A program made the translations under genes and the position numbers. A stretch of DNA of 64,000 nt, from NCBI GenBank assembly GCA_024180945.1, contig JAKSGN010000043.1, positions 2,604,001 to 2,668,000 of the forward strand, in the 5' to 3' direction. Shown here in pieces: positions 1 to 12,190 of the stretch; position 1 is the stretch's first letter, and every line of letters starts with the position of its first letter. The notes beneath the pieces were generated by a model, which saw only the letters and a list, made by a program, of their open reading frames with translations, was not told where the DNA came from and ran no database searches. Source of the stretch: Macrophomina tecta (lineage: Eukaryota > Ascomycota > Dothideomycetes > Botryosphaeriales > Botryosphaeriaceae).

Positions 1-2400
1 GACTGGCGAAGAAAATCCAGTTCATTGAACGCACCTACAAGATCAGCTGGCCCACCGTCAGAACCCGCTCGCCGCCCGTAAACAGAGCAAGCATGCTGCA
101 CCAACCAATTATAGGGACACTCCAGCCCAGCTTACTAGACAGCAAGGCTCGGTGCTCGGTGAATCCGTGGGCCCCCTGGCAGCTATGTCTCTGCTTTCGT
201 TAACCCGCAGACGGGTATGCAATCCCGGGCTCCACGCGGAGATGTGGGGTCACAGAGACAGTGGCAGGCGCTGTGTATGGGCGTTCCACGTGGTAAGTCG
301 ATGCCACTGGAGGTCTGCAGGGTGTCCGGGGCAATTTTTTTTTTCTGGCGGAGCTGCACAACGGGCCAGATGCATCTACCTTCCGTGCCTCTAAAACTCG
401 CTGATTCGCCATAGAGACCGTCTTGCAATCCGCCGAAGGCGCCCTGAGCTTCGCGTGCGAAATGGACTGCTGCACAACGGGTCAGCATTTTTTTCTGTGA
501 GGTGCGGCCTCAACGCCGTCGACTACGCCACGGGGCACTCACCTTGGATCATCAGACGATGCTTAGAGGAGAGAAAGGCTTATACAGACCGTGACGGTGA
601 AGGCGGGCTCGTCCAGCGCTTCCAGTCTCACCAAAACATCCGACTACCTGTCAGCCATGTGGGCCACCGAGTGGAGGGCCACCGTCGCATGCGTCCCCAT
701 GAGCTTAGAACCTTTCTCCGTGTGTCGCAAGCAGCCACTTCGATCTTCCGAACGTGCCAGATCTTTCCGTCCAGACGGAATTGTGTTGTGCGGGAGGGAG
801 CGGACGTTCTGTGCAAGTGAGATGGCAGCGGCGGATGGCGCCTTGGTGATGATCGTTCGCGGGAGCGACGCGGACTTGCGGAGGCTGTTGCGAGGATACT
901 CAGACCTGTTGAGGCAGTATTAGTGGTTATCTGTGCAATAAGAAAGCTGGGAGGAGGACATCAACGGTCGGGGTTCAGGCGGTGTGATCTAGCCAGCGCG
1001 TGTTTGAGTCTCATCAGGGCTTGCAACACCATCGCGGCAGCACCACCATGGTGAGGGGACGCAGCGCACCAGCTTGATCATGGCCAGTGCTGCTCAGGAT
1101 GCGCCTCGCTAGGGCTGGCCGCGTACCAGCGGCGCGCGACGAGGCGCGGACAGTCAGTTTCAAATGGGGTGCGTAGCCACGAGGCTCGTTCGCGCCGAAG
1201 ACACCTATCCTTCGGCGGACGAGAGAAAGGCTTCTTCAAGGCGACTTAACGGCCCAGAAGCCCACAGTGGGCGTGGGAGCAGCGCGCTGAGCCAGCGGGG
1301 GTATAAACACCACGCGCACGCTGGACCACGAGCAACACAAACGCGCAGCAAGAACATCGTCGCGAGAGCGCGGGTCCAGGAGTACAAGCAGCCTTCGGTT
1401 CACTGTCCAGTCTTCACCACCAGTCCGAACGGTGCTCCATTCCTTTTCAGTAACTCTTCTTCTTCACTTACCAGCGCATGGCCAGTAGAAGCAATGAAAA
1501 AGGTAAAAGAGGATCTGGATTGCTCGTCGCGTCAGCCCGAAGTAGTGCAATACAGGCGACACTTTGCCCCAGGAAGATGAGCGGAGCCCAGCGCTTCCCA
1601 GTGCCCGAGCCCAAAAAGTGGTGTCATTAGTCTTCCCCCCGTAGGGGTGTCTTAGCTGCCAAGCTAAAGAAGAACAGTTGCTACACTTGATCAAAGCCAA
1701 AAGGCAATGAGAGCTGAAGAAGAAAAAGAGGTGTTTGGTTGGGGGGGGGGGGGTGGGGGGGGTTTAAATAGTCGGAGGTTGGACCCCTGGAGTAGGGCGG
1801 CACGTGTGGCTTGGCCGTGCCTGCCTAATGAGCAAATTCTTGGTCAGAATGGCAGGCGCGCGGGTAGGATGGCCGCATGAGGCATATGGAAGACTGCGGA
1901 GGGAGGGTCTTTGCGGCATGCTTCGCGGCCGAGTGTGCCCGCGCAGTTGGCCTCCGCATACCAGACAGACCATTTCAACAGGCACCTTGGCGTACACGAA
2001 AACGGGTCGCCTTGGCCGTATTGCAATTGGCAATCAAGCACCGGGGCCCGGACATAGGGAGGCATTTTAAGGTGGTCGAGTGGTTTCTAGCCGAGCAGTG
2101 CCTCCAGCCGGGTAGCACATTGCATGGTGCGTAGTCACAGGCGGAAGGCGGAAGCTTCCTGGACGCCATCGCAGCTTCCCAGGCTTGCGAGGCTCGCAGG
2201 TGTATTCATCGATGCTCCCGAAGCAGTGAGCGCCGTTGTGTGTGATGTTCGGCAACGAGCCAACGGTCCAGACACAGCTGCGGGGGGCCGAGACGCCACG
2301 ACCAAAGCTTAGCGACGCTGATCCACAGTCAAGCTAGGTATTCAGCCCTACAGCGCACCGTTACGTCATCCCTCATTCGACGCAGGTGCGAACGCGCGCG
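1..2400. other. Gene-poor left edge, no supported gene
   Basis: No reading frame here combines a convincing start, splice signals and recognisable domain. The best fragment is a plus-strand frame at 591-923 that ends in a charged, leucine-rich tail. It could be the 3' end of an unrecognised gene, but nothing confirms this. A run of G with one T lies at 1741-1762. A TATA-like element sits near 1300 with no clear gene behind it. Confidence 0.5.
1741..1762 (+). repeat. Poly-G tract interrupted by one T
   Basis: The sequence is 13 G, one T, then 8 G, followed by TTTAAATA. A tract of this kind can form a G-quadruplex, and it is also a place where assemblies collapse or slip. No gene lies directly beside it. 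Confidence 0.8.
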
Positions 2401-2428
2401 ATGATGTAGAGGCGGGTCTCGCGGCTTG

Positions 2429-2435
2429 TATATAG
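2429..2435 (+). promoter_or_regulatory. TATA box of the 6PGDH-like gene
   Basis: TATATAG lies about 112 bp upstream of the ATG at 2547, a distance that fits a fungal core promoter with a short leader. Confidence 0.5.
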
Positions 2436-2546
2436 CAGCCGTTTCCTCCGTGGACAGCTGTACAGTAACTCGACCGGGAACACCGCACACCACATCAAAG
2501 TGCCTCGCATTCCCCCTCTTGCGGTCTCAAAGCAAAGAGAACGAAC

Positions 2547-4185
2547 ATGGTGCAGGCACCTGAGATCAGGAAGGTAAATGCCCCGCCAGGCTTTGTGCAA
2601 CGCCAGGCCAGCAACACCGAGCTGACCAAGCCTTCTCAGCTCGCAATGATCGGCTGCGGCAGCATGGGCGGCGGCATGGCTCTGCTGTTTGCCGAGCACG
2701 GCGTGCAGGTCTCGCTGCAGGACCCCTCTGAAGAAGCCATGGACAGCATCGTCGAGCAAGCGAACCAGGCTGACACAATACCCGACGGCGCCGTTCGCAA
2801 GTACTCCGATTATGCGTCCCTCTGCTCATCCCTCGACAGCCCCAAAGTCTTCGTCTTCTCGCTGCCACACGGCTCGGTTGGAGACTCGGTGCTCGGCCGC
2901 TTGATGCCGTATCTCGACAAGGACGACATCATAATTGACGCTGGAAATGAGAACTGGCAGAATACAGAGAGGAGGCAGAGCAAGTGCTACACCAGGGGCG
3001 TGCGGTACATTGGCATGGGCGTGTCAGGCGGTTACCAAGCTGCCAGGCAGGGTCCAAGCATGTGCCCTGGTGGAGACGACGAATCGCTGGATTTGGTTTT
3101 GCCTCTATTGAAGAAGGTCGCGGCCAAGGACAGGAAGGGCGTACCATGCGTAGGCAAGGCCGGTACTGGAGGTTCTGGTCACTACGTGAAGATGATCCAC
3201 AACGGCATTGAACACGGCATGATCAGTGCAGTGTCTGAGGCGTACGACCTCATGAAGAAAGGCCTCGGCATGAACAACGATGAAATCGCGGATGTGTTCG
3301 AGCAATGGAATAAGGAGGGAGAGCTGGTAAGGCGAGCACCGCATCTTTCAAGGCAGAGCTGACCCCCTTCAGCAAGGAACATTCTTGATTTGGATCAGTG
3401 CAGACATCTGCCGTGCCAAGGACAAGTCTCGCAACGACGAGTACGTGCTTGATACAGTGGAAGACAAGGTCGTTCAGGACATCACTGGTGAAGAAGGGAC
3501 GGGCATCTGGAGCAATGAACAGGCCGTCTCTTACCACATCCCTGCCCCCACTCTAACCACTGCCCACTACCTCCGCCTTGCCTCCGCGGACCGTAACCAG
3601 CGCATCCGAGCACAGGAGACCATCGGCGTTGAGTTCACACCGCAGTCACTGAACCTTTCCGGCGAATCGAAGCAGGACTTCCTCGAAGCACTCCGACGAG
3701 CGACTTACGCAGCCTTCCTCGCCAGCTACATTCAAGGCATCAACATTATCGAGCGCGCCGACCGCGCCAACCATTGGAACATCGACTACAGCGCGGTCCT
3801 GCAGATCTGGGCGGCCGGCTGCATCATCCAAGCTGACCACATTGCCTCACTGCTGCACCCCATTCTCACGAACCACCGCGCCCTCGATACTATCAACCTA
3901 CTCTTCCAGCCGTCGGTCATGTCCGAGCTCAAAGCCTGTGTGGCATCTCTGCGCGACGTCGTCGTCAAAGCTACAACTACTGACCACGTCATCCCGGCGC
4001 TGAGTGCCAGCTTCGAGTACGTCAAGTACCAGACCAGTACCAATTTGCCGACCAGCTTCTCGGAGGCACAGCTCGACTACTTCGGCGCGCACATGTACGA
4101 CAGGAAGGGCGAGGAGGGAACGGGTGCGCCAAGCGAGGGTAAACACCACTTCGAGTGGAAGCCGGCCAGGAGCTCCAAGTTGTAA
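2547..4185 (+). CDS. Divergent 6-phosphogluconate dehydrogenase (decarboxylating)
   Basis: Two exons, 2547-3326 and 3373-4185, joined in phase 0 across a 46-bp intron (GTAAGG...TTCAG), give 530 aa; the usual fungal enzyme is about 490 aa. The family oxidises 6-phosphogluconate to ribulose-5-phosphate with NADP+ in the cytosolic pentose phosphate pathway. The Rossmann motif GCGSMGG lies near residues 34-40 after a roughly 30-residue N-terminal extension. The Lys, His, Asn and Glu of the catalytic block are present in GHYVKMIHNGIEHG. The C-terminal all-helical domain follows. In the substrate loop the usual SGGEEGA is replaced by SGGYQAARQGPSMCPGG, so the acidic residues after SGG are lost while GPS and PGG remain. 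This points to a paralogue with altered substrate handling. Family assignment is secure; activity on 6-phosphogluconate is inferred. Confidence 0.9.
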
Positions 4186-5040
4186 GAGCGCTGATGCTGG
4201 CGCTGGGGCTGGCGCGCCCCGTGTCATGTCTTAGGCTATTCTTCTTAGCGTTTTCTTGTACATACGCCTTGCCATTCCAATTGGAGGAATCCGGGCTCTC
4301 CGCTTGCATGGACAAGTCTGGTGTCGCCACAAGTATACTCTGAGACTAAAAGTGCGCCACATCCACCCGAACTTCTGGAATGCTCGTGCGGTGTGATGAT
4401 GTGCGTCTGCCGTAAGCATTAGCAAGAGACTTCGGACCCCCTCCCGCCCCTCCGGGAAGCGCGGCACGCCCCTTCAGCCGGCCAGCTTCGAAACATTTTA
4501 AGTTCTGGCTTACCCATCCATGAAACAAAGCTACGGGCGGGATGGACCCTTGGCGTGCCCGGGTAGTCTACACAGCAGAAACACCATCGCCATAGCAGAC
4601 ACCGGCTCCCCCCGCGATCGCGATAGTCACTGCTGGTTAATCCTAATCCTATACAACTAACTTCTGCGCACGCACCCACCGGCAGCCTCTGTTCCCCACT
4701 CATCTCTGCCTCCGTTTAACCCTCCCTCTCGAATGCCCAAAAGAGCATATGATGCCGGAGACGGTGCAGAGTCGCTGAGGATCTGAGAGCGCCATCCGAC
4801 TTGCGACAAACCCACCCACATAGCTCAAACTCCAAAGGGAACGAACTAGCCCCCGATTGGCTGCTACTACAACAGCTGCTGCTACTTCTGCCGGGCCCGA
4901 AACGGTAGTAGCGATACCGTACCTCTAGAAAAGCTTCCCACCGCGCTGTCTACCTGCGCCGCCGCCGCCGCCGCCGCACTTCTCTCCGCGCAAGCAAACA
5001 GTCCAAGTACCTTCCCGTGCATCTCTCGCCCTATCACAGA

Positions 5041-5044
<4 letters not shown>

Positions 5045-5088
<44 letters not shown>
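5045..5088 (+). repeat. (CA)22 microsatellite
   Basis: Twenty-two uninterrupted CA units lie about 80 bp upstream of the small gene at 5166, in its presumed 5' leader or promoter. The strand-shadow Cys-Val repeat in the minus frames is an artefact of this repeat. Confidence 0.95.
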
Positions 5089-5089
<1 letters not shown>

Positions 5090-5165
5090 CCATCCATACA
5101 TACACATATACATAAATACAGCGACACGCACACTTTCCCGCGCACCTGCGCGCCAGCCGCCGCCA

Positions 5166-5758
5166 ATGGACGCAAAGAAGCCCGCAGTCTTCGCGGAATC
5201 CTGGGCCAGCAGCACGAGCGACGCCGCCGACGACGACCTGTTCTTCGGCAGCTCGCTCTCTCCCGCGTCCTTCTGCCACGACTGCAGCTGGACTTCGCCC
5301 GCCGGTGGCAAGGAGCATCCGTGGTGCCGGGCGTTCGTGGCCGACTGCTCCACAGCCAGTGCGGACGGCGACTGTCGAAGCAGGAGAGCCGGTGGTGGCG
5401 GCGGCGTCATGCGGAGGGTGTGCAGGGCGGTGCGCCGGAGCGCGAAGAGGGGCGTGTTACTGTGCTTCGGAGTCCGGAGCAAGACAACGACGGTGAGTGC
5501 GTGCCTACCGGTGGTTGTGTTCTCGCGGTGTTGAAATGAGAGAGAGTTAGTTGTCAGCGGAACGGGGGTTGGCTGACTTATGGGCGTTTTTTTTTTTTTT
5601 TTTTTTAGGTGCGGAAAGAGACTCCCTCGCCGACGCATGAGGAGATGAGGAGCGACGATAGCGTTCGGGGGCTGTTCTTGCCTTGTCCGGACTCGACGCC
5701 GCCAGAGATCGAAGCTGTCTACAGTCGAGCGATGGAGAAGAAAAAAAATTTGGCTTGA
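5166..5758 (+). CDS. Hypothetical small protein, two exons
   Basis: Exon 1 (5166-5492) ends in a strong donor, GTGAGTGCG. Exon 2 (5609-5758) follows an acceptor behind an uninterrupted poly-T tract and keeps phase 0. The product is 158 aa. It starts MDAKKPAVFAESW, has an acidic-serine stretch (about residues 15-30), several cysteines in the middle, an Arg/Gly-rich stretch (about 75-100), and a C-terminal half rich in Pro, Glu and Lys. There is no signal peptide or membrane segment. I recognise no domain. The gene is convergent with PEX2 (255 bp apart). The upstream region carries (CA)22 and a GCC repeat. The splice phase and the start context (GCCGCCAATGG) support a real gene, but function is unknown. 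Confidence 0.55.
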
Positions 5759-6013
5759 AGACCTCGAAGAAAACAAAAAGACGAGCAGAATGGTTGGAAA
5801 GGACCATCGGCTTTGAAAAGATTCGCTCGTTGCGGGTATCAACTAATACGCTACTCCCTCTCCTGAAAGACCATACGCGGAGAATGACCCATCCCATCCC
5901 TAAGATTAAGCGCAAAACTACAGCAGTTCCATTTGTCCAGACTCCATTCCCAGCCTCAACTCCAGCCTTCATTCTTTTCTTTTGTAAAAGCTCTGATCTC
6001 TGCGGCGTTGGGT

Positions 6014-7712
6014 TTACTGGTCGTATTCAAACTCTTCCTCCTCCTCATCAATCTCCTCGCTCTGCTCATCTTCGCTACCATTACTGGTGCTGCCCCCCTC
6101 ATCCTCCTGGACAATCCTACTCGCCCTCGCCCACTCTTCGCTCTCCGTCAGCGCCCTGCTACCCAGCAAGCTCTCCTCAGCGCCCGCATCCGCAGAGATG
6201 ATACCCCTGACCTCAGCCTCCTTTTCATCGAGCGTCGGCGCGGGGCTGACCTGCCTCAAACTCCTCCTCTCATCCTCGCCGCCCAGCGCCGCGAAGCCAA
6301 CAGTCTTCCCGCCGTTTCCAGACCCCGACGACGTCGGACGCGCACCGGCGGCGGCAGACGCCTGCTGCTCGACGATGACGTCTCCATCCCACGGCCTACA
6401 TGCCGTCACGACGTCGCCACAGCGCAGGCACGTCCAACCTTCCCCCTCCTCCGCCTCGATCTTCTGCGCGAGGCACACGAAGCAGTACACGCAGCCACAC
6501 GGCACAGCCTGATAGGGATTCGTGACATCTGTTGCCGCGCTGCCGATGACACCACTGCCGCCGCCGCCCGTGGCCGACTGCGCCAGCATCTGCTGCTCCG
6601 ACGCGCCGCCCGCGGGGTTCTGGTCGGCATAGCAGATCGCGCAGGTGCGCTCGGGCAAGAAGCCCAGCTCGCCCGCCTTGCCGACAAACGGGTCGTCGTC
6701 ATCGGCCGCAGGAGAGGCGCCGCGTGCCCCCGTGAAGAAGGCCTTGGCGCGCCGCCACGTGCGGGCCAGGATGCGCCTCCACCGCGCGACGCCGACGAGC
6801 GGCAGCAAGAAGAGCAAGAACTCGGTGAAGGCGTGCCAGACGAGCTGGCGGTTGAGGTACTCGAACGAGACCTCGCGCGAGATGGCTGCGCTGGTCGGCG
6901 TCAGGCGCAAGCCGAGCGCGCGGTCCAGCAGCGTGCGGTAGCGGCCGTTGGTCAGGAAGACGAGGAAGGAGGCGAAGGCGGCGAGCGCGTGGGCGGAGCT
7001 GAGCGCGTTGGACACGCGCTCGGCGAGGCGGACGCGCGCCGAGGGGAGCTCGTAGTCGCTCGTGCGCGCAATCAGCCAGTCTTCCCACTTGGCCCACGCG
7101 TAGCGGCCGCCGACGGTGATGAGGCCGTAGACGCTCTTTTGCCACCGCTTGGGGGCGGGTCGGGAGGGGTCGGGCGTGCGGGCGTCGGTGTATCGGAGGC
7201 CCTGCAGGGCGGCGCCATAGGAGGCATTGTGGTCCCAGATGGAGAGCTTGAACAGAATGGCGCGCAGGGCGAGGAGGATTTCGGGCTTGTATTCGTCGGC
7301 GAGATGGGACTTATTGTTGGGTTAGCGAATGGACAACAATGGCTTCTTCTTCTTTTGAGGCCTGCTTGGCTCCTGGTGCTCTGAGTGATCTGTGTATAGC
7401 GCGACGTACTCCGTAGTATTTTAGTGCTTCGCCGACCTGGCCTTTGAGCAGCTCAAGGAGCTCTTCGTCGAGCAGCTCGGCGTCGACTTGGCCGACGCGG
7501 AACGCTGGTCGCGTGCCCTCACGGCCCTTGACGGTGTCCCATAGCGTCAAGCCAGCTCCTCCCAGCCTGTTCAATGGGTATGGCAGGGTCGATATGCGTT
7601 GGGCGTTCTGGGCATCGCGCTGGGCGGAGAGGCGGGCGCGGTATTCCTGCTCGCGCAGCTGACGGCGGGCTTGGAGGCGCTGCTGGGCGGCAGCGAAATC
7701 GGCAGACGACAT
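6014..7712 (-). CDS. PEX2: Peroxin-2, RING-type E3 ligase subunit of the peroxisomal import machinery
   Basis: Exons 7712-7410 and 7309-6014 (minus) join in phase 0 over a 100-bp intron (GTACGT donor, GCTAAC branch, AATAAG acceptor), giving 532 aa. PEX2, PEX10 and PEX12 form the membrane ubiquitin ligase that recycles the PTS1 receptor PEX5. The N-terminal half is the Pex2/Pex12 helical membrane region, with the family segment KYYGSHLADEYKPE spanning the splice junction. A C-terminal RING is visible: CAIC at about residue 324, a CGCVYCFVC core, and CLRC at about 398. A long disordered insert separates the first CxxC from the rest of the RING, and the tail ends in a Glu-rich stretch. The start at 7712 (MSSADFAAAQQ) matches the family's usual N-terminus; an in-frame ATG at 7772 is the alternative. 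Well supported. Confidence 0.92.
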
Positions 7713-9067
7713 TTCACGGCGGATGGAGGTGCGGATGTCGCATTGGACCCGGGAACGGTCCGGCGGAGGCAATGTTGTTGATTTTATGCGGCGGGAAGCA
7801 TGCCTCGTATGGCGCAGCGGCGACGGTGCGATGGCATGATATGGTGATGTGGGTGGTTTGGCCGCCGGCTGCGGGAATCAATGGCCGAGGTTCTTCTGGC
7901 ATGTGAGCTGAGCCCAGCCCAGCCATGCCCCAGGCCCGCCCGCACGCGTCGGGTGCGCATCACCGCTCCTCCTGCCCTATCTGCACAGAATGAAGCTCTC
8001 GTGGTGGTAGCATCTCGGCCTTAACGCTCAAGTGGATTCTTCTCCAGGCTTCGAAACCGCGTCCAAAGCCAGTCCCGCAATGGCCACCGAGGGCGTAAGA
8101 GGACCGACGCTTGCTGCAGTACCTGCCGATTACGTCTTACCGGAAAGATCGTATCATCTGCGCTCTCAGGGCAGGAGGCATATCTCCCCACTACCTCTAC
8201 CTTGCAAAGCTGTCGAGACGCCAGACGCAGACACACCGCAACCTGCAGTCTACCAGAGCTTATCCGCAACAGGCTTTGCCTACGTTAGTGTACACGGTCC
8301 TTTTCCACCGCTCATTCCAAACGACATGACTTGGTCAGTTCACGATGACTCAGCGTCCAGAGCCAGCCAGCCATCCCAGCAGGGATAAGGTGTGAGGTTG
8401 AGCGTGAAAAATGGACAGTGTCGTACAAAAACGCCTCTCCTCGAGTCCGGAATCCTCTCCAGAGAATGGCGCACGATGCCGAGGACGTCCGCCTTGCCTG
8501 AAGACTTCCTGGTACCTGAGCCTGCTGACAACTTACACCTATTCAGGGCTGAGTGCGGGCCAAGTGCACTGTGGGAACATCCAAGGTCGCGCAAGAGGCA
8601 CGAGCAAAGAAGATTTCGAATTTGCCACAGAACAGGCAATCCTCACCCCCTCTCCATCCGATGTGGTTGCAAAAGTCAAGACAGTCGCGCAGGTGAATGC
8701 ACGAGTTTCGATTTTGCGGCTCGTCGGAAGCAAGCGTTGATAGGACTCTCAGCCCGGAATGACGAAGTCTGCTTCCGGTACGGCCAGAAGTAATCAAGGA
8801 AGGTCTCGTTGCGGTTGCGCGGGACAACAGTAGCGGGTTGGTTGCGCTTCAGGCCTGGGCCGCACGCAAGCCTCTACAAGCCAGCTTTGAAGAACCAGCA
8901 CTGTCTTTCTGCGAGGAAGCTGGCGACATGGGACAGCAGCTCTATTGGGAGCCCCAGAAGATAAGCGGCCAGGGCTGTCTCACTAGTGCAAGTGACAAGG
9001 TAGACGAGCCACAACGTGTGCTTGGTAGCTATGCGGGCTTGGGTCTGTGCATCTGCTGGCGTTGAGG

Positions 9068-10077
9068 TTAAGCAACCCACTGCTGATAAACCTTTGCTAA
9101 ACGCTCGGCTAGTAGGAGAGAAACTGTCAGTTTTTGCTCGTTCTTTACCGCCCCCTGGCTCTTCACGAAAGCGACAGGAGTCTGGGCCATTACCGGCATC
9201 TGGCTACTCCGTGCCAAGGGTGTTGCAGCCTTGCTACTTCCACCAGTAGCTTCTCCTTGAGCGACTGCTCTGGAAGCCTCAGTCTCCTCAGCATCTTTGC
9301 GTTCCTCGTAAAGCCTTTTTTTCCGAGCATTGATCGCGGCACCCCATCGACTGTGATCCCTCAATTCGCTGATGAGAACGAGGAGCCTCAGTGTACGGGC
9401 ACAGCTATGGTTGCCGATAGCAAGGACACAGCGTGTTCGGTCCAGTCGATTTCGAAGGGGTCGAACGGTCGAACACAAGCATTCCTCTTCTTCCGGCGCC
9501 GGAGAGGAGTGCATTGGGCAGTTCTTCCGGAGGACCGAGTCTCCAATCTACTCGTTCATGATTCGCCTTCTCCTCGATTTCCGACGATGATTTTCTTGCA
9601 GTCGGCCTTGTAAGCCATACCATCGACTTCCTTCAGGTTGGCGCGCGGTGAGCGTCATGTCTCAGTCCCTAGAAACAACGGATATATACTTAACACTCCA
9701 AGAACCGGAGATGAGAATGGAACCGGTGAATAGATCTTGAGAGGTCTGCCATCCTGCAATTTCTGCCTGTTGAAGTTTTCATCAAGGCAGGGGACTGTCA
9801 TTTACTTTGGTCGGCCTCTCTGGGGTAGGATGACGGTGCAAATCTCCTATTGTCGTCGCCGTTGCGACTCGCAAGCAGGAGAGCCGCTCTTGGGGCCGAT
9901 GCAAGCGGTTGGACGCTTGGACTTGGCAGTAGCCTTGTTAGGCTTGTCGTCACCAGCCATGGTCTGGCCAGAATTATCCTTCTGACCAGCGTCCTTCCGC
10001 TCGTCCGAGGCAACCTCATCGACGCACATCTTCTTGGTCGCACCCAGAGGCTTCTTTATCTTCTGTGCGGTGGCCAT
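9068..10077 (-). pseudogene. Possible decayed or intron-rich gene, unrecognised
   Basis: A lysine- and alanine-rich start (MATAQKIKKPLGATKK, 10077-9847) is followed downstream on the same strand by a charged frame at 9514-9068 containing ARKKRLYEERKDAEE and a Ser/Ala-rich tail. The frames do not join without assuming unseen introns or indels. Codon-like composition suggests former coding sequence. No domain is recognised, and either decay or several small introns could explain the pattern. Confidence 0.25.
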
Positions 10078-10699
10078 GCAGCTCTATGTTTGGACCGATG
10101 GCCGTTCGCAGAAAATAGTGGGGCTTATTGTTATCTAGCAGACGCAGGGCATGCAGTTGGCCTGCGAGCTAGACACTGATGTGCAGCTCAGAAAGCGACA
10201 GCGACCAGGACAGTGCCAGAGAACACAGACTCGGTATCACTCCTCAGGTTCACGAAAATGCTCAAAATCAATTGTAATCTCCACCAACTGGCAAAAGGCA
10301 GGGACAACTCCAAACCCAAGTCGAAGTAACTCGTAAACTTTCTGAGGGACTAATAGCTGAACGGAGCAGGGTCCCACGGGGTATGGAGCAGTGGGATGGT
10401 CGTGTGATACGAATAGTGTCCTAGTCTGTCCCAAGAATGATATCTGACCATGATTCATCGGACTCAGAGCAGCCTGGCCCTTACGTGCGACGTAGGAAGT
10501 GATCGTATCGGTCGTGCTCTTGGATGTCCTTAGCGAATTGCCGGTAGGACCGGCTGGGTTCTCTCCTGCGAAGGCCAGTAGTTGCACTGTGGCGGCGGCT
10601 GCGAGTGCGAAAAATAGCGTCCAGTAGCTGGTCGCCGGCAACTAGCCTCTGCGGAAAAAGCTCACGTCCAGGGCGGAGATGGGGGCCCCCTGGCCATGC

Positions 10700-12190
10700 C
10701 AGCTGTTGCGCCGAACGGCCACATCAAGGGACTGTACGAGCGTGACATTGGAGACTTACACGCTGTCGGTCGTAGACGGGAATTTGTCATTGTTGGTGAG
10801 CTCCTAAGGTACTTAGAGACAATCCAGACTACCATCGCATGCAGAATCTGCTTGGGCGTCTTCTCGTGTGTGACGCTGATGTGGTCGAGCGCTTCCTTCG
10901 TCGCACTCGATGCATGTCGTTGATCACTTCCTCGAAGCTATCAGTAGATTCGCCGCGGAGTTTACGCTCAATGTCTGCAATACCGGCAACGACGCTGTGA
11001 AATTCGCAGTAGCACTTCTTTGCGATCCGGCAATATTTGATCCACGCCTCAGTGGTAAAGTCGATGGGCGCAGTGAATTTATGGTCAATGTATATCAGGA
11101 ATGGTATCCGTATTGATACGTCAAGACGAATTTGCCCTCTTAGTGGACAGGCTTATCGACTTAGATGCCGAACTGGCTTTCCAGTCGTTACGCAGGGATG
11201 GAGGTAAATATTTTATCTTAGGAATTGACTACAATACTTCGCATCGTGGGGCCATACACTCCTCACTGGTGGTAAACTGGCATGCTTCCGCACGGGATGG
11301 TTGTCTTTATCTGAGAGCCTATGTGGTGGGCAGTCCTCTCATGGATGCCTGATGCCTGGCTTATCCAAGTGTGGGCGGTCGTTCTTGATGCCACTGACCA
11401 GTTCGCGGATGTAATAGATTTCGTCAATAAAGCCATCTCATGCAAACGTCAGACATACGTAGCCTTCAAAATGAGGGTATTGGTGACACTTAGCAAAGGT
11501 GGCACGCGGTTAATGAGGTGCTGGTTAGGGATTGAATTAATGTTCATACCCCCTCCACTAGCCTGAAACAGCTGGGTGAGCGAAGGGTTGCTGATGCTCA
11601 ACGGCGGTCCATCGACACTCTTCGGAAAGCTTCGACACGGGAATGTGTGGAGCCTGACATTCTCCAGAATGTCTGTGAGCAGGGATGATACCCTAGTCTA
11701 GCCCACGTTCACCAGGAAGGGTATCTGCACCACTTACCGGCAGACCGGTGCGTGTCGTGTGCTCGGTAGATGGCAATCTAGGCCTAAATCTCAGCCAGTT
11801 TGTTCCTGGTATCGTCGGCACTCAAGACCAGCTGGAGTTAAGTGCGCCAGGCAGTACTCGTCCACCAGACGTTTCCTTTACCCCGAAGACTGTAGATGCC
11901 AGATCGCCATGCGTCAAAATAGAGCCGGCCTGGTCCAACACATCATCCCGTACATATTCGCGGCTCCCTTTCCTTCCACCCTGGGCGCGCTCGCTTCCAG
12001 AGGATCACTTTCCAAATCCTGAAAGGCGCCAACATGAGCAAGCTTGTCAGAAAAGCTATTCTCTCCGTTAGACTGACCTTCTACATGCAGCTTGTCGTCA
12101 TGGGGTTTGTTCAAGTGGCCAGCGGCCTGAGGAGTGAAAAAGTGATACTTCCTATACATGAATACTTCCGCAGGCACACCCCATCCCACT
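10700..12190 (-). pseudogene. Coding-like fragments of an unrecognised gene (relic or unresolved intron-rich gene)
   Basis: Several consecutive minus-strand segments read like protein in different frames: about 12189-11930 (with HDDKLHVEGQSNGENSF), about 11960-11780 (with ILTHGDLASTVFG), 11700-11434 (with PPLSISNPSLTQLFQAS and MNINSIPNQHLINRV), and about 11100-10850 (with EAWIKYCRIAKK and ALDHISVTHEKTPK). Plausible introns lie between some of them, for example a GTAAAG...CTCCAG intron that joins STVFG to LVLSADDTRNKL in phase 0. Other joins meet TAG or TGA codons. I could not assemble one open chain. No family is recognised. Confidence 0.35.

Noticed and set aside
4925..5842. Minus-strand 305-aa open frame with Cys-Val repeat
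   Set aside because: It is the shadow of the (CA)22 repeat and of the small plus-strand gene; it has no domain and crosses the intron of the real gene.
5933..7384. Plus-strand 483-aa open frame
   Set aside because: It is antisense to PEX2 coding sequence and Arg/Ala-rich, a GC-rich shadow.
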